From: CAYONZ01 sp964405465
Lineage (GTDB): Bacteria; Bdellovibrionota; Bdellovibrionia; Bdellovibrionales; JAMPXM01
Assembly (NCBI GenBank): GCA_964405465.1
Contig: CAYONZ010000015.1
Location: 7,871-71,870 of the forward strand
DNA length: 64,000 nucleotides
Direction of reading: 5' to 3'
Positions 26,290-35,036 of the stretch are shown here, one piece after another (the first letter of the stretch is position 1; every line of letters starts with the position of its first letter). The position numbers and the translations under genes are program-made. Below the pieces are notes generated by a model, which worked only from the letters and a program-made list of their open reading frames with translations, did not search any database and had not been told where the DNA came from.

Positions 26290-26703
26290 TCTTTTAACAA
26301 TCATCAATCACTCTGTCTGATCACGGTTTTTGATATTTATCCCAATTACTAACATTCGATTTCAAAATTCACCCACTGTGTTCGATACAGATTGCGATCT
26401 GGCCATTTAAAAAATTAATTAAAATAAAAAAATCAAATGCGAAAGTTTTAATCCCATAATATTTCAGCTTGAGACTCCGGCTAAATATTTCGACCCACTC
26501 TCTATCTGACAAGAAGACAATCGGAACTTAAAAATGGCCCACCCCGGACAGAGGAGGAATAGTGATTTTAGTTTGATAGAAATATGTCACAATTTACTTT
26601 TCAGTTCGAATTCGTCTGTGAAATTGCGGTTCAGGTCTTCATTTTGAAAATCGAAATTTCTACAGTTCACGACTCCATCAGAATGTCTTACGCCAACCAC
26701 GAA
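26290..26703. other. intergenic region, 414 bp, no gene seen
   Basis: Lies between tRNA-Leu and the 3' end of the GNAT-Nudix gene. It is AT-rich with several A/T runs near 26407-26450. Short open frames exist, such as one from 26533, but none has a family resemblance or good coding character, and no strong hairpin with a T run follows the tRNA. I see no repeat-motif copy here. Confidence 0.45.
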
Positions 26704-27741
26704 CTAGCCGAAAACAACACCCGTGACCTCGGTGTTCAGCTTAAAGAGAGAATCTCCAAGTCGTGCTACCAATATCTTTTTTGCTTCGTCCAGTGGTAGC
26801 CAATAGTAGTGAAAATTGAGACTCTTATCTGCATCGGTCCCAGTAACTTTATGTGTCCACCTGTCCTTAATTTGAAAGTCTCCAACCAAGTGGTACACAT
26901 GCCGTTTTGTGTACCTTTGGGACCATTCAGCAAAAAAGAGATACTCATCTATTTTGTTTATTGAAAATGGACCACATAGACCTGATTCTTCAAAGACCTC
27001 CCTTAACAGCTCCTGCTCAGTGTCTGTTCCACATTCAATGATCCCCGCTGGAACCTGAGTTCCCGCATCTGCAAAATGCTTGTCATGGTCAAACACCAAA
27101 AGTTCAGGTCTATTCTGGCCCTTTCGAGTTCGAGTAATGTATGCAACAACTTTTGTCGAAATTTTTTGTTTGGAGGAATCGTGGACTTTCATGACCTGAT
27201 CCCTCGCCTCCCCCAGAGCATCAGCAAGAGTCACCCAGTATCGCCGAACATATTCATTTTTGATTTTATCAAAAAATCTATTTTCCAGATGAGCAGAATA
27301 CCCCTCAACGATTCTCCACGACGGTGTATTCTGATCTCCGCATGTGATCAGAACTTTTTCTAAGCCAAGCTTTTGGCAAATTCCCAATCCCTGGCGATAG
27401 ATTTCGAATCCATATCCACGCCCTCGGTACTTTGGGTTCACGGCATATCCGATGTGCCCGCCTCGCTCCATGAGCGCCGTGTTTAATTCGTGACGAATGT
27501 TGATTCTCCCCACAATTTTTTCTCTTACAAAAGCATAAAGCATTGTCGACGCCACTTGACCCGAGCCAACTGAAATGGGGTTTTTCTGAAGATCGAGAAG
27601 CTGGAGGTGCTCTCCAAAAGACATCCCAGAGGACCACAGAAATGTGAACCAAGAAACTCCCTCTTTTTTCCACTCCTCTAGCCCCTCAAAAAATGCAACC
27701 TCGTCGTCAGCGTTAAGTTCACGTAGAATCAATTCCTCCAT
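26704..27741 (-). CDS. GNAT acetyltransferase - Nudix hydrolase fusion
   Basis: A 345-aa two-domain protein. Residues 1-170 are a GNAT domain (RINIRHELNTALMERGGHIGYAVNP then KYRGRGYGFEIYRQGL, the acetyl-CoA loop). Residues about 185-345 are a Nudix domain whose box reads GIIECGTDTEQE followed by LLREVFEESGL; REVFEE is canonical but the Glu normally seven positions after the first Gly is Thr. The start is ATG 27741 because GAGGAA precedes it and because the GNAT fold begins there; open frame continues to 28095 but its translation looks non-coding. Substrate is unknown. A nucleotide-conjugate repair or aminoglycoside-type modification role cannot be distinguished. Confidence 0.8.
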   Translation of the reverse strand: MEELILRELNADDEVAFFEGLEEWKKEGVSWFTFLWSSGMSFGEHLQLLDLQKNPISVGSGQVASTMLYAFVREKIVGRINIRHELNTALMERGGHIGYAVNPKYRGRGYGFEIYRQGLGICQKLGLEKVLITCGDQNTPSWRIVEGYSAHLENRFFDKIKNEYVRRYWVTLADALGEARDQVMKVHDSSKQKISTKVVAYITRTRKGQNRPELLVFDHDKHFADAGTQVPAGIIECGTDTEQELLREVFEESGLCGPFSINKIDEYLFFAEWSQRYTKRHVYHLVGDFQIKDRWTHKVTGTDADKSLNFHYYWLPLDEAKKILVARLGDSLFKLNTEVTGVVFG

Positions 27742-28138
27742 AAACATTTCCTCATTTTCATTTAAATTTTTTCCAGAATTCAACGATCGAACATGTTCGC
27801 ACACCGAGAAAGAACGGGGGTAATCCAAAATTTTTTTCGATAATAGTATTTCGCAGTCCTCTTGTTCCGGACAACCGATAGTCTCTTCCAAAGCGAGATA
27901 GCGCAACCAGTTAGGGAATCTTTGAGCTCTTACCTTTAAACCAGGGGTCCGGAAGGAGTGCAAAAGGTAGATCATGAACCGCGTCCAATACCCCTGGAGG
28001 CACTCACTTTGGGGGGACGGAGTACTACTTTCTGAATTTGTTTTCTTATTTGAAAAAGCCAACAACAAAGTGCCAATTATATGGCCGGATCGCAAAAGAA
28101 TCTGTATTTATTGAGCCTTTACCAATACGCTTGTACTC
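27742..28138. other. intergenic region, 397 bp, with one motif copy
   Basis: Divergent region between the GNAT-Nudix and DUF454 genes. The GNAT-Nudix frame stays open through it, but the ribosome-binding site and domain start are at 27741, so I regard it as untranslated leader. It contains an exact GGGGACGGAG at 28013-28022. No other repeat or hairpin stands out. Confidence 0.45.
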
Positions 28139-28516
28139 GTGATTACTAAAACTAAAAATTTCGTCTTTCTAATTATTGGTTGGATCTTCGTGGCTCTGGG
28201 GATCATTGGACTCTTTCTTCCCGTAATGCCTACGACTCCCTTTCTAATTGCTGCTGCCTATTTTTTTTCACGAGGTTCTCCTAAATACCACCAATGGCTG
28301 TTGGAACGCCCAATTCTAGGCAAACAATTGAGCGATTGGGAGAGAGACGGAATTATTTCCAGACGCACTAAGGTCCTCGCGGTGTCCATGATTGCTGTTT
28401 CGTTCTCAAGTATTTTCGTACTGGTAGATGCTCCATCATGGGCAAAAACGGCAATGCTGTTTGTCGGCTTAGTTGTCTCTATCTTTATACTGTCTCGCCC
28501 TTCGAGTAAGCCTTGA
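28139..28516 (+). CDS. DUF454 (YbaN) family inner-membrane protein
   Basis: Small membrane protein of 125 aa. The opening IIGWIFVALGIIGLFLPVMPTTPFLIAAAYFFSRGSPKYHQWLL is the defining DUF454/YbaN signature, followed by two further hydrophobic segments near residues 80-118 and an inserted hydrophilic loop. Function is unknown; in several bacteria the family sits near heme or iron genes, which is not the case here. The start is a GTG at 28139 without a clear ribosome-binding site. It is monocistronic. Confidence 0.88.
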   Translation: MITKTKNFVFLIIGWIFVALGIIGLFLPVMPTTPFLIAAAYFFSRGSPKYHQWLLERPILGKQLSDWERDGIISRRTKVLAVSMIAVSFSSIFVLVDAPSWAKTAMLFVGLVVSIFILSRPSSKP

Positions 28517-28561
28517 AAAGGTTTGAAACCTAATATCCATTGCTACTATTTTCCTATGGTA

Positions 28562-29446
28562 TTAGGAGGCTCCGTCCCCTTTTATCGCCTCTTCCTGGGG
28601 AAGTTTGCGGCCAACAGCCATTAAGGTGCGACCCGATCCCAGGAGAACTGGATCACTCGAATAATCAAAGAGAAAGTCAGCCCACTTCTTTTTCAATCTC
28701 TCAGGTAAACGGTTAAAAATTTCGTCAAAAGCACCGATACATGGATCAGTTACATGTAGTGCTTCGAGTTCGAGATCCGCCACGTTGTGCAACGACCGGA
28801 CATCCTCAAAGGAACTAAAATATCCACGAAACATTCCATTCCTGGGATGATCCTTTACAAAACCAGATTGCATCATTTCTTTTGCCTGCTCCGGTACACG
28901 CTCAAGCCATTCCGGAAATAGTGCCAATTGATACGACATCAATCCCATCCTAGTTAAAAAAGAACTAAAGATTTTCCCATTTGGAGAGAGCAGCATTTCG
29001 ATGTCTTTCATCAATTTGTGCCTATCATCACTTTTTACCAGGTGATACAATGGGCCCATAACTAAAATTGCATCAAATTTTTCAGGAACCAACGATCTTA
29101 CCTCCCTGGCGTCCCCCACTACAAAGCTGACTTGCGAACCAAACTCTGAAACCCTTCTTCGATTTTCGTCAATTAATTCCTCTGTCAAATCTAGCGCGGT
29201 CACCTTGTGTCCGGCCTCAAGCAAATATTGAGTATATCGTCCGGAACCTGCTCCCAACTCGAGTACATTTTGAGGAGATTTTAAATAAGAATCCAAAACC
29301 TTTTTTGTGATCGCAAATTCCAACTGCTGAGTCTGTAACCTCCCACTCTCTCCGTTTTTTCTGTAATACTGAGCAATATCCGCCAGATCTTCGAACTCCG
29401 TCCCCTCATTTTTGACGCTCTTTTTGTCACTGCCTTCATTTTTCAT
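28562..29446 (-). CDS. class I SAM-dependent methyltransferase
   Basis: A 294-aa methyltransferase. Motif I is VLELGAGSGRYTQYL, the acidic motif II is VTALDLTEEL, motif III region is FVVGDAREVRSL and motif IV ILVMGPLYHL, a UbiE/UbiG-type arrangement. Substrate unknown. Its start overlaps the end of the MFS gene by 11 bp, so both are co-translated. Copies of the 10-mer fall at both termini: 29396 encodes Glu-Gly-Thr-Glu near the N-terminus and 28570 encodes Gly-Asp-Gly-Ala-Ser just before the stop. Both are outside the catalytic fold. Confidence 0.85.
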   Translation of the reverse strand: MKNEGSDKKSVKNEGTEFEDLADIAQYYRKNGESGRLQTQQLEFAITKKVLDSYLKSPQNVLELGAGSGRYTQYLLEAGHKVTALDLTEELIDENRRRVSEFGSQVSFVVGDAREVRSLVPEKFDAILVMGPLYHLVKSDDRHKLMKDIEMLLSPNGKIFSSFLTRMGLMSYQLALFPEWLERVPEQAKEMMQSGFVKDHPRNGMFRGYFSSFEDVRSLHNVADLELEALHVTDPCIGAFDEIFNRLPERLKKKWADFLFDYSSDPVLLGSGRTLMAVGRKLPQEEAIKGDGAS

Positions 29447-30674
29447 CGCAACATGCTCTCCTACCCTCTATGCCGTCGACCTTTTCAATCAATCGAAAAA
29501 CTACCAATGCTCCAGCCGAAACTATCGCAGCCATTGTATAGGCCGCCCCAGGGAAAAACATCACAGAACGTGACCCTGCAAAATGCGCAAATAAATTTGA
29601 ATACAACAAAGGAGCAATTATCGCTGTCAAACTCGCAATTGAATTCAGTGTTCCCTGCAACTTCCCCTGTTGCTTCGTCTGAACTTTTCGCGCAATCAAT
29701 GACTGAATAGACGGCCCTGCCAGACCTGATACACATGTCGCTGTCACTATCGCATACATCATCCACCCCTTGGTCGCCAACGCGAAGCCCAAGAATCCCA
29801 GACAATTTATCAATATTGAAATCTTCAGGGCACGTACCTCTCCAATTTTTGGAACCAACAATCCCGTCAAAATTCCCTGCGAAATCGACATTACCAAACC
29901 TACATATGCCAAAGAAAAACCAACCTCTCTCGCCCCCCAACCAAACTTCGATTGAGTATAAAGGGTCCAATTGCTAGGATGAACCTGCCCTGCCAAAAAC
30001 ATCAAAAAATAAATCAACAACAAACCAGAAATATTTTGCATCACAAAAATCGATTTCAGCGCTGAAAAAGGATTCACCTTTTTAAAGGCCAGTGAATTGC
30101 GTTTTTCCATTGGAAGTGACTCAGGAAGAACAAAAAATCCCCAAACAAAATTCAAGAAATTCATCAAAGCAGCCGCAATAAACGGATAGGTGTACCCATA
30201 GCTTCCCAAAGCACCACCAATTGAGGGACCAATGATAAATCCCAATCCAAATCCAACGCCAATAAAACCGAAATTTTTCGTTCGATTTTTATCATCTGAA
30301 ATATCAGCAATATATGAACTAGCCACCGTCATCCCAGCTCCTGTGAGTCCAGATAACACTCTTCCAAAAAACAGCAGAGGCAGGCTAGGTGCAAATCCCA
30401 TAAACAAATAATCCAAACTTGCTCCCAATAAGGAGACCAACAGTACAGGCCTTCGACCAAATCGATCCGAAATCGCCCCAAGCACAGGAGATGCAAGAAA
30501 CTGCATCAATGCATACACCGCCACAAAGTATCCAAAATACCTCGTTACAAAATCCTCACTATTCCCGAATCTTCGAATTGCCTCCGGTAGAACCGGAATA
30601 ACAATGCCCACTCCAATCCACTCTAATAAAACCGTCACAAAAACAAATTGTATAGTTGCTCTCGAACTCTTCAT
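29436..30674 (-). CDS. MFS efflux transporter, TetA-like
   Basis: A 412-aa transporter with about twelve hydrophobic segments. The N-terminal LLEWIGVGIVIPVLPE and the loop 2-3 motif GAISDRFGRRPVLLVSLLGAS (motif A) place it in the drug:H+ antiporter-1/TetA-like group, and GRVLSGLTGAGMTVASSYIADI is the usual TetA helix 4-5 stretch. It probably exports a hydrophobic compound; tetracycline specificity cannot be claimed. It is co-transcribed with a methyltransferase that could modify the exported compound or its target. ATG 30674 is the start, without a strong ribosome-binding site. Confidence 0.88.
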   Translation of the reverse strand: MKSSRATIQFVFVTVLLEWIGVGIVIPVLPEAIRRFGNSEDFVTRYFGYFVAVYALMQFLASPVLGAISDRFGRRPVLLVSLLGASLDYLFMGFAPSLPLLFFGRVLSGLTGAGMTVASSYIADISDDKNRTKNFGFIGVGFGLGFIIGPSIGGALGSYGYTYPFIAAALMNFLNFVWGFFVLPESLPMEKRNSLAFKKVNPFSALKSIFVMQNISGLLLIYFLMFLAGQVHPSNWTLYTQSKFGWGAREVGFSLAYVGLVMSISQGILTGLLVPKIGEVRALKISILINCLGFLGFALATKGWMMYAIVTATCVSGLAGPSIQSLIARKVQTKQQGKLQGTLNSIASLTAIIAPLLYSNLFAHFAGSRSVMFFPGAAYTMAAIVSAGALVVFRLIEKVDGIEGRRACCDEK

Positions 30675-31182
30675 TTAAAACGCACCCGCTCTTCCCTTAT
30701 TATTTCGATGGCCAGCACCACACACCAAGATCCCAAATACAATTAAATCATCACTATGTCGGATATAGGAAACCGAATAATTCCTTGGATTCCTGTGTAC
30801 CAAATCCCAAAAGGTCCGATTTGGATGCCCCAGGTTACTACCAGAACTGCCACTCGAAATGCGAAAGGTACATCCCGATCTTGAATTCTAATCGACTTGT
30901 CAATGACTAGGTTTTTCCCAAAAAACCCAGCCAGAATCTTGAAAAGAATATACCTACGCTGTTAGCATCAGACGATTATTTCTGCATGAAAGTTTTAAAG
31001 TCGAGTACTTTCCAAACCCACAAAGCATTCTCATTCATAACGAAACCGTGTGAATGAGTAATTGGGGCCGGGGACGGAGACTTGAGCAGAAAATAAATAC
31101 GGTCGCAATTCGGATGATTCAGACGACCAACTTGTCTTTAATCAGATTTCAACGTTGTCCCCGAATTGCACGATTCGACCAC
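30675..31182. other. intergenic region upstream of the transposase, 508 bp
   Basis: AT-rich region between the divergent MFS and transposase genes. Near its right end it holds an exact 10-mer copy (31070-31079) and a 9-bp inverted repeat, GCAATTCGG (31105-31113) with CCGAATTGC (31161-31169), immediately before the transposase. A GTCCCC lies beside the right arm. Such a leader is where a REP-type transposase would carry cognate hairpins. The transposase frame is open from 31054, but the domain begins at about 31183. Confidence 0.5.
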
Positions 31183-31899
31183 ATGAGAATATCGAGGACA
31201 CAACAACTTCACCCTTTTTCCGCTAGCACACATATGTACTGGAAATGCCACAATCACGAATACTATCTCCAAAAGAACTCAATAAAAGATCTTTACATAA
31301 AATGCATAAATGAATCACTAAATCGAAAAAGCTCATATCACTCTAAAATCACCATTTCCTCCTTCTGCGTAATGAGTAACCATTTTCACCAAATCGCTTC
31401 ATATAGAAATTCATCTATTCACCTTTCCAATCACATGCGATACAGCCAGGGGTTATTTGGCGCTCGTTACAATCGCATGAATAGTCGAGCTGGAAAGGTT
31501 TCGATCGGACGACCAAAGACTCCGCTTATTCAAAATAGCACCCATGAGATGAAAGTTCATTTATACATCGAAGCAAATCCAATTAGAGCAGGCATATGTA
31601 AAATACAGGATCTTAAATATTTCAAACATTGCTCATTTAGATTCTATGCCTTTGGAATTGAAGATCAAATCACAAAAATTCTGACGATACCTCAATGGTA
31701 CCTAGACTTAGGAAGAACTTCTTTGGAAAGACAGAAAAAATATAGGGAACTTTTTTTGGCAGCTCTCAAGTCTTACGCATTTTCCCCGGCAAAATACCTA
31801 AGGTTTCAATTGCCGTTTATTGGTTCACAAAAATGGATAAAATCTCAGCATTGCCGTCTAGCAAAAATAAAAAAGTTAAATTCGCTCAACGACTCCTAG
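31183..31899 (+). CDS. REP-associated-type Y1/HUH transposase (RAYT-like)
   Basis: A 238-aa protein of the IS200/Y1 transposase superfamily. The HUH metal motif is MSNHFHQIA, a variant of the usual MPNHVHLL; downstream are a candidate catalytic Tyr in GARYNRMNSR and the C-terminal family hallmark YIEANPIRAGICKIQDLKYF followed by SFRFYAFG. No IS ends, target duplications or accessory tnpB gene are seen, which fits domesticated RAYTs that handle REP hairpins rather than a mobile IS. ATG 31183 is the domain start; the frame is open from 31054. Codon and base use look more AT-rich than in neighbours. It sits near the centre of the dispersed 10-mer cluster and has a copy 100 bp upstream. Confidence 0.82.
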   Translation: MRISRTQQLHPFSASTHMYWKCHNHEYYLQKNSIKDLYIKCINESLNRKSSYHSKITISSFCVMSNHFHQIASYRNSSIHLSNHMRYSQGLFGARYNRMNSRAGKVSIGRPKTPLIQNSTHEMKVHLYIEANPIRAGICKIQDLKYFKHCSFRFYAFGIEDQITKILTIPQWYLDLGRTSLERQKKYRELFLAALKSYAFSPAKYLRFQLPFIGSQKWIKSQHCRLAKIKKLNSLNDS

Positions 31900-31902
31900 A
31901 TT

Positions 31903-32550
31903 CTATTTACCTTTATCGATAATTCGCCCCTCATACATATAAAACACATCTCCGCCAAATACTTCGACATCTCCTGGGTCATGTGTAATCAGCATTGTTG
32001 GAATTTTATTTCTCTCAATCAGTGATTTTATCAATGATCTGGCCTCTGCTTTATTTTCAGCATCCAACGCTGAAAATGGCTCGTCCAACAGCAATATCCT
32101 TGGCTGTCTAGCAATCGCTCTTGCTATTGCGACTCGCTGTTTTTCACCTCCAGACAATTCTCCACCCTTTCGATCGGCACATCCACTCAAACGCAATTGA
32201 TCTATTAAACTCTGAACACGGAGGCTCCGTCCCTTTTTGTCGCCTCCGACTAAAGTCAGGGGAAATTCTATATTTTCTCTGACTGTCATATGTGGAAATA
32301 TTTCTAAACTCTGAAAAACTACACCAATATTTCTTTCCAAATGACTAATTTTTAAAAGGTCCGTCCCCTTCCATTCCCAAGTCCATTCTTGCTGTGGTAT
32401 TTCCAAACCAATTAGAGAACGAAAAAGAGTTGTCTTGCCGGATCCCGAAGGTCCCAGCAAACAAGTAGCTCCAATATCTGACAAAAACAATTCGGGTACA
32501 TTCAAACAGAAACTACCCAACCTAACCTTAAGGTTTCTTATAACCGACAT
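31903..32550 (-). CDS. thiQ: thiamine-type ABC transporter ATPase
   Basis: ABC ATPase of 215 aa. Walker A is LLGPSGSGKTTLFRSL, the Q-loop is GVVFQSLEIFPHMTV, the signature is GELSGGEKQRVAIARAIARQP, and Walker B is ILLLDEPFSALD with the switch His in LITHD. It is short like ThiQ, lacking a C-terminal regulatory domain. It energises ThiP; its start overlaps the thiP 3' end by 23 bp. Two near-copies of the 10-mer occur here (32226 and 32360), encoding GRS and GTD. Assignment as thiamine rests mainly on the binding protein. Confidence 0.85.
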   Translation of the reverse strand: MSVIRNLKVRLGSFCLNVPELFLSDIGATCLLGPSGSGKTTLFRSLIGLEIPQQEWTWEWKGTDLLKISHLERNIGVVFQSLEIFPHMTVRENIEFPLTLVGGDKKGRSLRVQSLIDQLRLSGCADRKGGELSGGEKQRVAIARAIARQPRILLLDEPFSALDAENKAEARSLIKSLIERNKIPTMLITHDPGDVEVFGGDVFYMYEGRIIDKGK

Positions 32551-33991
32551 TTCCCATCCCTTTGAACAAAAAGAACGTGACTAACCCCCCACATACTAGA
32601 ACCCATACCTCAGCAGTTGCCACCGACAGTCGATAGCTTTCCATCAAACCTGCCACTTGAAGCGATAATGTTAGTGGCTTCGCAAGTACCATCTTTGACA
32701 AGGAAATATCCCCCCAGGCCCAAAAACTTGCAAATGCAGCTATCCCACAGCAACGACTCCAGGCTTGCGGCAATACAATTCTTGTAAGAATTGTTAGGGG
32801 CCCTCCCCCCATCGTGCGCACTAACTGAACCTGTGAATTTATTTGGCCTAAAAAAGAATCCAAATAAAATCGATAGAGAAACGGAAAAAAAAGTACGCTT
32901 AGACCTATAATTAGACTGAATTTGCCAGTTAGATTGAAGCTGATCATTGCAAAGCCAACTACAACCATACTAGGTGCCAAGTGCCCTAAAAGAACTTTTC
33001 GAACTGCTCCGGTTGGGAATACGTAAAGTATCAATATGCAAAGCCCCAAGGAGGCTAGTCCAACTCCCATTCCTATAAAAATCGATCCAATGAGTCCATC
33101 GAGGATTCCGTCGAGTATGGCTGGGTTGCTCAAAATTAATTGAACTCCGTCCCCAAAACCAACGCTTAGGCCAACGAATAGACAACTCACTGGCAGAAGT
33201 ACCGGAACCAAACCAAGTGGACTTGAAAGAAGACTCAGACCCATGCCTTTGGGACGTCCCTCTATCTGAAAATGAACACGTCTTTGCGTAAGCATCAAAG
33301 AAAGTCCAAGAACCAATACGCTCTGTATGAAAGAATACGACGCAGCCAGCCCCCAATTTTGGTCCACCCGAAGTTTTTCATAAATCAATACTTCAAGCGT
33401 TGTCGCCCCCCTTCCCCCGAGAATCAAAGGGATTGAGAAGCTAGTCAAACATATCGCAAATATCGACAATCCAATTATCCTCACGTCCTTCTCAATGTTG
33501 CCATACACAACCCTTCGAAAAAACGTCCACTTCCCTGCTCCCATCACCTCAGCCACTGCGGAATACCTAGCAACTACCGAAACTAGCAAATCCTCCAGGG
33601 CAACAGCCACTATTCCGACGTTTATCAGAGAATGGACAACCACTATGGATGCCAGCGGAGCAATATTTCTTGGTGCCAAATTCAAATAGGCCAAAATCAA
33701 TAGAAGCGATGGAAAAACATTAGGAACTATCGACAGAAATCGAGCTGCTGATACCAAACCAGACGAGTAATGTCGACTCAGATAAATCAACCCATAAGCA
33801 CCCAATAAACCGAAAGTCATCGTAACGAATGCGCTTAAAAACGATTGGGCCAACGTAAAACCCAACGCTCTCCAAAAATCCTGGCCAACTAAAAAACTGC
33901 TTACATCGAAGTGAAGGCCTAAAACTAAATAAGGAAAAATCAGAAATGTGAGGAGTATCAGCAGAATAAATACTCGAAAGGGATCCCTCAT
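32528..33991 (-). CDS. thiP: thiamine-type ABC transporter permease, fused two-domain
   Basis: A 487-aa permease with about twelve membrane segments in two homologous halves, each with an EAA-type loop (AVAEVMGAGKWTFFRRVVYGNI and LVRTMGGGPLTILTRIVLPQA). This duplicated build is typical of ThiP and iron(III) FbpB permeases. It follows thiB by 27 bp and overlaps thiQ. An exact 10-mer copy (33145) encodes Gly-Asp-Gly in the loop VGFGDGVQ between the halves. An iron-transport role is the main alternative, disfavoured by the neighbouring ThiB-like protein. Confidence 0.85.
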   Translation of the reverse strand: MRDPFRVFILLILLTFLIFPYLVLGLHFDVSSFLVGQDFWRALGFTLAQSFLSAFVTMTFGLLGAYGLIYLSRHYSSGLVSAARFLSIVPNVFPSLLLILAYLNLAPRNIAPLASIVVVHSLINVGIVAVALEDLLVSVVARYSAVAEVMGAGKWTFFRRVVYGNIEKDVRIIGLSIFAICLTSFSIPLILGGRGATTLEVLIYEKLRVDQNWGLAASYSFIQSVLVLGLSLMLTQRRVHFQIEGRPKGMGLSLLSSPLGLVPVLLPVSCLFVGLSVGFGDGVQLILSNPAILDGILDGLIGSIFIGMGVGLASLGLCILILYVFPTGAVRKVLLGHLAPSMVVVGFAMISFNLTGKFSLIIGLSVLFFPFLYRFYLDSFLGQINSQVQLVRTMGGGPLTILTRIVLPQAWSRCCGIAAFASFWAWGDISLSKMVLAKPLTLSLQVAGLMESYRLSVATAEVWVLVCGGLVTFFLFKGMGNVGYKKP

Positions 33992-34018
33992 CGTTTTAAC
34001 TCTAGTTGGAATTTTTGC

Positions 34019-35032
34019 TCAAAACCCATCAATCCGTTTCCATATCTCCAACATCTCATGTTTTCGATCGCCCAACCTAAGGTTAATTGAACCTTCAATT
34101 AATTTGAGCTCTGGAATTTTGTCGAACTCCGTCCCCTTTTTAACAGAATCTACAACAGGCAGCATATAGTTCTTCTTCATGATTATAGACTGAGACTCTG
34201 GTTCTAGTAGGAAACTCAAAAACAACAGTGCAGCTTCTTTCTGTAAACTGCCCGCAGGAACCCCCGCAAACTCAACCTGAATTGGATGGCCCTCTTTGAA
34301 TACTGAAGCCCGATACTCGGACTTCCCTTCCTCAATCAAATGATACAACGGTGAGGTTAAATACGACATCACCAATTTTGCATGCCCAGATTGAAATAAG
34401 CCGTAGGCCTGGGACCAAGAACTCGAAATGCTTTGAATATTTGGAGCCAATTGGGTTAAAAAACCACGAGCTCCGTCCCCCTTTTCACCCATTGGAAAGC
34501 CTTTTTGAGCAAAAACCCAGAAGAGAAACTGTTGTCCCGGTGAACTAATCCTGGGGTCCTGCAAAGCAATCTGACCCCTAAATCGAGAACTCAATAAATC
34601 ATCCATCGACTCCGGTGGAACAATTTCTTTATCCCGATAAATAAAAGCCATCGGAGCCCAATCAAATGCGTAAAACTCATCACGGGCAAATCGTGCAGTT
34701 GTTCCCTGAAGCCTCTCCCACTTAAACTGTTTCGCGGCTTCTTCCACCGAAAACTGATCCAAACCCACCACCACATCAGCTTTCCGAATCTTTAGCCTTT
34801 CCAAGAGCAGTGCTCCGTCCCCACCATCCTGAAAACTAACGGCGATTTGGTATTTCTCCTCAAATCGCTTTGCCAACTCCGGACCCGGCCCCCATGAATT
34901 CATAAATGACCCATAGGTCAGGACCTCGATCGATTTCCCCACAGAGCTCCGTCCCCGTGCCATGTTCCAATAGATCGCAATGCCCACCAAAATCGACACC
35001 ATTGTAACCAACAGAATTACAACCCTCTTCAT
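34019..35032 (-). CDS. thiB: thiamine-type periplasmic substrate-binding protein
   Basis: A 337-aa binding protein with an N-terminal signal or anchor helix (VVILLVTMVSILVGIAIYW). It resembles E. coli ThiB throughout: LTYGSFMNSWGPGPELAKRFEE, KADVVVGLDQ, FDWAPMAFIY, IALQDPRISSPGQQFLFW, SSWSQAYGLFQSGHAKLVMSYLTSPLYHLIEEG. These are the thiamine-pocket and fold segments. No TPP riboswitch is recognisable upstream because the gene follows the DoxX gene by a few bases. Four exact 10-mer copies lie in this 1-kb gene (34127, 34471, 34813, 34947), encoding GTE, GDG, GDG and GRS; two fall where the E. coli protein aligns without a gap. Confidence 0.88.
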   Translation of the reverse strand: MKRVVILLVTMVSILVGIAIYWNMARGRSSVGKSIEVLTYGSFMNSWGPGPELAKRFEEKYQIAVSFQDGGDGALLLERLKIRKADVVVGLDQFSVEEAAKQFKWERLQGTTARFARDEFYAFDWAPMAFIYRDKEIVPPESMDDLLSSRFRGQIALQDPRISSPGQQFLFWVFAQKGFPMGEKGDGARGFLTQLAPNIQSISSSWSQAYGLFQSGHAKLVMSYLTSPLYHLIEEGKSEYRASVFKEGHPIQVEFAGVPAGSLQKEAALLFLSFLLEPESQSIIMKKNYMLPVVDSVKKGTEFDKIPELKLIEGSINLRLGDRKHEMLEIWKRIDGF

Positions 35033-35036
35033 TCAA

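Noticed and set aside
27742..28095. 118-residue N-terminal extension of the GNAT-Nudix protein
   Set aside because: A strong ribosome-binding site precedes ATG 27741, where the GNAT fold begins, and the extension reads as non-coding.
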